From assembly GCF_032854445.1 (NCBI RefSeq), contig NC_088306.1:17765764-17829763 (forward strand): 64,000 nucleotides of DNA. Direction: 5' to 3'. Each line of letters opens with the position of its first letter. Position 1 is the stretch's first letter. A program made the position numbers and the translations under genes. This DNA is from Liolophura sinensis. Its lineage: Eukaryota; Mollusca; Polyplacophora; Chitonida; Chitonidae. The notes beneath the pieces are model-generated. The model ran no database searches and was not told the DNA's origin. It was given only the letters and a program-made list of their open reading frames with translations. Shown here one piece after another: positions 62,101 through 64,000 of this stretch.

Positions 62101-63062
62101 GGACAGAGCCCGGGGGAAACCCATGACCATACGCAGGTTGTTGGCAGACCTTCCAACTTACGACCGAAGAGGAAGCCAGCATGAGCTGGACTCGAACTCA
62201 GAGCGACCTCTCTGGCCACATATAAAAATACTGCATACATTTGATTCATTCCTGCTGTGTCCTTGCTTGAAACTAGAAGTTGAACAGCCTGTTGTGTTTG
62301 CGTGGCTGCTCCAGTGTTTCTGGAGAAGGGCAGCGGTAATTCTTTTCTAGATTTTGTCTTGATTCCTTCATCCACAAACCTTATCGCCGCCATATAAAAT
62401 ACACCTTTTCTTGAATATAGGGCGAAAAACACTAATCAAAAATATAAAAAATAATATTGTAATTTTACTAATGCCGCTATATTACGACTCTCCTTAATTT
62501 ACTTCAGTAACATTGTACTAGGCCTTTATAAGCGAAGAAATGAATCGGAAGACGGTTCCAGTTTCACGAAACTTATTATGTTCAGCAAGTTGCTTAAGTC
62601 AATAGTTCTTTTTTTTTTGCTCTAGTCCAACATGAACAGCTTATCCAAAAAAACTTAAGGCAAACACTTATCGGGCCTATTCCACAAAGCCCTTTCTGAC
62701 TTAAGTCAACATTTAAAAACTATGTACGATGGTTAATTTTTGGTACTGGAAGTTCAAATTTGGAAACACTTTTCTCTCAAGATAACGTTGAAGAAGGGTA
62801 CAAAATTTTAATTTCTATAACCCGAAACGAAGCTTTGAGATCGTTTCTCAAATTTTGACTTAAATCAGAAACGACCAAGCAATTTTGCTTAAGTACAAAA
62901 AAAATTAAAGCGTTTCGTGAAACCAGAAGCTGGTTCCTTTGTGAGAATAGTTTTACCTGTGAGGTTTGGTCTGGGAAGTGGACATGTATTGTGATAGTAG
63001 TCTCGCCAGCTTCTACAGCCTCGTACTCGTATCGGTGTGGAGCAAAATGGCGGCTCCCTCCC
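53034..63062 (-). CDS. MYO7A: MyTH4-FERM myosin, class VII-like, C-terminal FERM domain (10 exons)
   Basis: In coding order the exons are 62957-63062, 61674-61821, 59662-59742, 58550-58653, 57768-57886, 57148-57214, 55987-56103, 55333-55416, 54335-54454 and 53034-53147 (stop TGA). All join in phase to 352 residues; the gene continues beyond 63062 and outside the window. The F1 lobe includes [20 protein letters not shown]. The F2 lobe includes [31 protein letters not shown] and YGSVFFEVK. The F3 lobe includes [20 protein letters not shown] and [10 protein letters not shown]. Order and spacing match the C-terminal FERM of myosin VIIa; myosin XV is less similar. Such tails bind cargo and adaptor proteins in actin-based protrusions. 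The motor, IQ and MyTH4 parts lie outside the window. The symbol is an orthology guess. The last residues ([11 protein letters not shown]) are unlike known tails. Confidence 0.85.
53181..53712. mobile_element. Long palindromic MITE-like element
   Basis: TTTTTAAAGGAGAAGAAAAC, ATAAAAAT and AGATGAAAGA at the left are mirrored by TCTTTCATCAGAACCACATG, TTATTTTTATGTTTTCTCCA at the right. A second inner pair (ATGGTGGATATTTGG / CAAATACCCACTGTAC) extends the arms to about 170 bases. It lies in the last myosin intron. Confidence 0.75.
53810..54000. repeat. Unnamed interspersed repeat, copy 2
   Basis: CCTAATTCTGCCTAAACAAT and GTCCTCGCTGCTCCAGTTTT parallel 47480-47650. Confidence 0.55.
54335..54454 (-). 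CDS. Myosin FERM exon: F3 lobe
   Basis: Acceptor TCCCTTTAG, donor GCTCTA|gtaagt, 40 codons. It encodes [20 protein letters not shown] then GDSVNTAKM. Confidence 0.9.
54949..55046 (-). mobile_element. SINE tail fragment
   Basis: (TTTA)n then TGGTGTTTTACGCCGTACTC to GTATTATGGTGGGAGG. Confidence 0.8.
55333..55416 (-). CDS. Myosin FERM exon: F3 lobe
   Basis: Acceptor CACTTTCAG after a purine-poor repeat (CTTTCACTTTCA), donor ACAAAG|gtaaat, 28 codons. It encodes [20 protein letters not shown]. Confidence 0.9.
55831..55910 (+). mobile_element. SINE tail fragment
   Basis: GAGTGCGGCGTAAAACACCA with (AAAT)n, 75 bases from a myosin exon. Confidence 0.75.
55987..56103 (-). CDS. Myosin FERM exon: end of F2 lobe
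   Basis: Acceptor TCTCGTTTCAG, donor GTGAAG|gtaagc, 39 codons. It encodes [20 protein letters not shown] then FFEVK. Its acceptor is the template of the 33-bp array in the upstream intron. Confidence 0.92.
56104..56460 (-). repeat. 33-bp array copied from the acceptor of exon 55987-56103
   Basis: CTGAAAC recurs on plus at 56104, 56137, 56170 (CTAAAAC), 56203 and 56236, exactly 33 apart. On minus each unit reads TTAATCTTGTCGTTTCAGGA, like the true acceptor TTAATCTTCTCGTTTCAG|AA. About ten units, the far ones diverged. Confidence 0.88.
56822..57090 (+). mobile_element. Full-length SINE, diverged
   Basis: Head GGGGCCTGAGTGGCCGTCGT, centre GGATTTGCCCGG-like, tail AAAATAAATAAATAAAT. It ends 58 bases from a myosin donor. 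Confidence 0.8.
57148..57214 (-). CDS. Myosin FERM exon: F2 lobe
   Basis: Acceptor TTCCCCCCAG, donor GCAGAG|gtgaga. It encodes [20 protein letters not shown], the short PDDW region of F2. Confidence 0.85.
57468..57618 (+). mobile_element. SINE 3' fragment
   Basis: CCGGTCGTACGTGGGAAAGG to GAGTACGGCGTAAAACGAC. Confidence 0.75.
57768..57886 (-). CDS. Myosin FERM exon: F2 lobe
   Basis: Acceptor GTCTTTCAG, donor CATACG|gtaaga. It encodes [20 protein letters not shown] then [10 protein letters not shown], the most recognisable stretch of the gene. Confidence 0.92.
58240..58450. repeat. Unnamed interspersed repeat, copy 3
   Basis: GTGTGACCATTTACCAGCTA parallels GTGTGACCATTTAAAAACTA at 53934; weaker elsewhere. 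Confidence 0.4.
58550..58653 (-). CDS. Myosin FERM exon: F2 lobe
   Basis: Acceptor CATATTGCAG, donor ACTCAG|gtaagg. It encodes [20 protein letters not shown] and ADLKFHYTQ, a strong myosin FERM signature. Confidence 0.9.
59662..59742 (-). CDS. Myosin FERM exon: F1/F2 linker
   Basis: Acceptor GCTTTCAG, donor CAAGCT|gtgagt. It encodes [20 protein letters not shown] then IKRRAS, matching the phase on both sides. Confidence 0.8.
60291..60405 (-). mobile_element. SINE 3' fragment
   Basis: AATGGTGTTTTACGCCGTAC to CGACCATCCGCAGGTTGC, close to the consensus. Confidence 0.85.
60828..60855. repeat. (TA)n microsatellite
   Basis: A short, pure TA run in a myosin intron. Confidence 0.9.
61158..61243 (-). 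mobile_element. SINE tail fragment
   Basis: (TTTA)n, TTGGTGTTTTACGCTCTGCT to ATTATGGTGGGAGGAAACC. Confidence 0.8.
61674..61821 (-). CDS. Myosin FERM exon: F1 lobe
   Basis: Acceptor GTGTTCCAG, donor GTCTCA|gtaaca. It encodes [20 protein letters not shown] and [13 protein letters not shown], a clear F1-lobe match. Confidence 0.85.
62010..62216 (-). mobile_element. SINE, near full length
   Basis: (TTTA)n, GTTGTCTTACGCCATACTCG to AGCTGGACTCGAACTCAGAG; the tRNA-like A-box part is missing. Confidence 0.82.
62384..62445 (+). mobile_element. SINE tail fragment, degraded
   Basis: CGCCGCCATATAAAATACAC to AACACTAATCAAAAATA. Confidence 0.5.
62554..62937. mobile_element. Outer palindromic element, split by another
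   Basis: GGTTCCAGTTTCACGAAACT at the left is mirrored by CGTTTCGTGAAACCAG and GGTTCC at the right; TTGCTTAAG / CTTAAG pieces also pair. Its right end is about 19 bases from a myosin donor. Confidence 0.65.
62673..62875. mobile_element. Inner palindromic element
   Basis: GGGCCTATTCCACAAAGCCC and CTGACTTAAGTCAACATTT are mirrored by AAATTTTGACTTAAATCAG. It is the same family as 42857-43064, inserted inside the outer element. Confidence 0.65.
62957..63062 (-). CDS. Myosin FERM exon: F1 lobe start
   Basis: Minus-strand acceptor GCTTCTCCAG, donor TCACAG|gtaaaa. It encodes [18 protein letters not shown] and [12 protein letters not shown] competing frame exists, but only this one joins in phase and looks like FERM F1. 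Confidence 0.75.
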
Positions 63063-64000
63063 CTGGAGAAGCAATAGAAGTTCGTCTATGTATCTGACAG
63101 GTGTTTCACTTAACACTGACTTTTAAGCCACGTACATGACGGCGTGCTGTGTATAGTTAGTGTATATGGAAGACGGGTATTCACAGATAATGATATAACA
63201 GAAGCTCTAATCACAATGAAAAGCGACCGGGAAACATGTTAAAGGACCAGATAGCACCTGGCTAAAACATATTTCAGTTGACAGCAGGATACTCAAACTT
63301 TCTAAAAAGTATCATACTTTATTATTTTAATGAGATTTAACCGAGTTACATGTAGAACAAAATGACAATTCTGCACAAATGGCTGGTGTGAGTCGAGGCA
63401 GCCATGTTGAGAATTTTATCCAATCAAACACGTTGCTATCAGATTGAGCGGCCTAGGCTGTGACGTAGCCTGTATCCATTCACTCCATAAACTGACATAT
63501 AATACCACAAAACTAAGCATAGGACATCATTTTGAGATCGTTTACAACGATTTAGTTACGTGTGGCCGAAGGGCCATTTCACAAAGTCTTGTGGGGCAGG
63601 TCTGTATCATTTACGGATCCCCAAAGAGGCAAAATCATTTGAAGCCGTTCAAATTATTACAAATTATGTCAGACAGTAGCATACTGTTTCGGCCCATACC
63701 TCATTAATATCCCAAATACAGTGTTTGCTGTACATTTTAGAGTTTAATTAGCAGCTTCTAAATAACAAATATCAGAGTCGGTGCAAAATTCACTTGGAAG
63801 GCCGAAGGGTTATGGGAATGAGACTCCTCACCAGACAACACTTAAAATTAATGAATTCTTCAGATATAATTTTATCTTCTCTGAATTTATTACAACTGAA
63901 TTATAATTCGCATACAAAGGATATTTTTTCTGTTTTCTCTTATGAAATACAGAAAAATTATTGAAACCGTGTTTAATCCGAGGTTCTTCCTCTGACGTCC
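63063..64000. other. Intron upstream of the last myosin exons
   Basis: Anonymous A+T-rich DNA. No further myosin exon was recognised to the window end. Confidence 0.4.

Overview
The window looks like nuclear DNA from an invertebrate animal, most likely a lophotrochozoan such as a mollusc (inference). The genes have many short exons with GT-AG introns. The introns are full of tandem arrays, and more than twenty copies of one tRNA-derived SINE are present; its tail carries GTACGGCGTAAAACACCA and (ATTT)n. No bacterial, viral or organellar gene was seen. All exon structures below were built by hand from splice sites, reading phase and protein-family similarity.

Layout. (1) 356-13419, plus strand: the last ten exons of a filamin-type gene, 514 codons covering about five filamin repeats, with a poly(A) signal at 15025. 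(2) 21086-42580, plus strand: eighteen exons of a receptor protein tyrosine phosphatase. They encode a transmembrane segment, an intact catalytic domain D1 (HCSAGVGRSG) and a degenerate second domain D2 (WPS instead of WPD, QCRNGAERCG loop). The ectodomain exons were not found. (3) 44429-45409, minus strand: a single-exon seven-transmembrane receptor of the rhodopsin class that lacks DRY, D2.50, CWxP and NPxxY. (4) 53034-63062, minus strand: the last ten exons of a MyTH4-FERM myosin, closest to class VII. They encode the C-terminal FERM domain. The phosphatase and the receptor converge tail to tail; the receptor and the myosin are both on the minus strand.

The most unusual signal is in the introns. 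In four places a tandem array starts at an exon edge, and its unit is a copy of that splice site, usually with some adjoining exon sequence. After the filamin exon ending at 10350, a ~44-bp unit repeats the last 17 exon bases plus the GTAAGTG donor about 34 times. The phosphatase exon 34460-34612 has arrays on both sides: upstream copies of its acceptor and first exon bases, downstream about 70 copies of its last 9 bases plus donor. In the myosin gene a 33-bp array repeats the acceptor of the exon starting at 56103. The introns therefore carry dozens of decoy splice sites. Other items of note are a 60-bp array with an open frame of about 490 codons next to the phosphatase transmembrane exon, several long palindromic (MITE-like) elements including a nested pair, and tail-to-tail inverted SINE pairs.

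The four genes do not form an obvious pathway. Filamin and the myosin act on the actin cytoskeleton, and the phosphatase and the receptor sit in the plasma membrane. Their adjacency is probably incidental.
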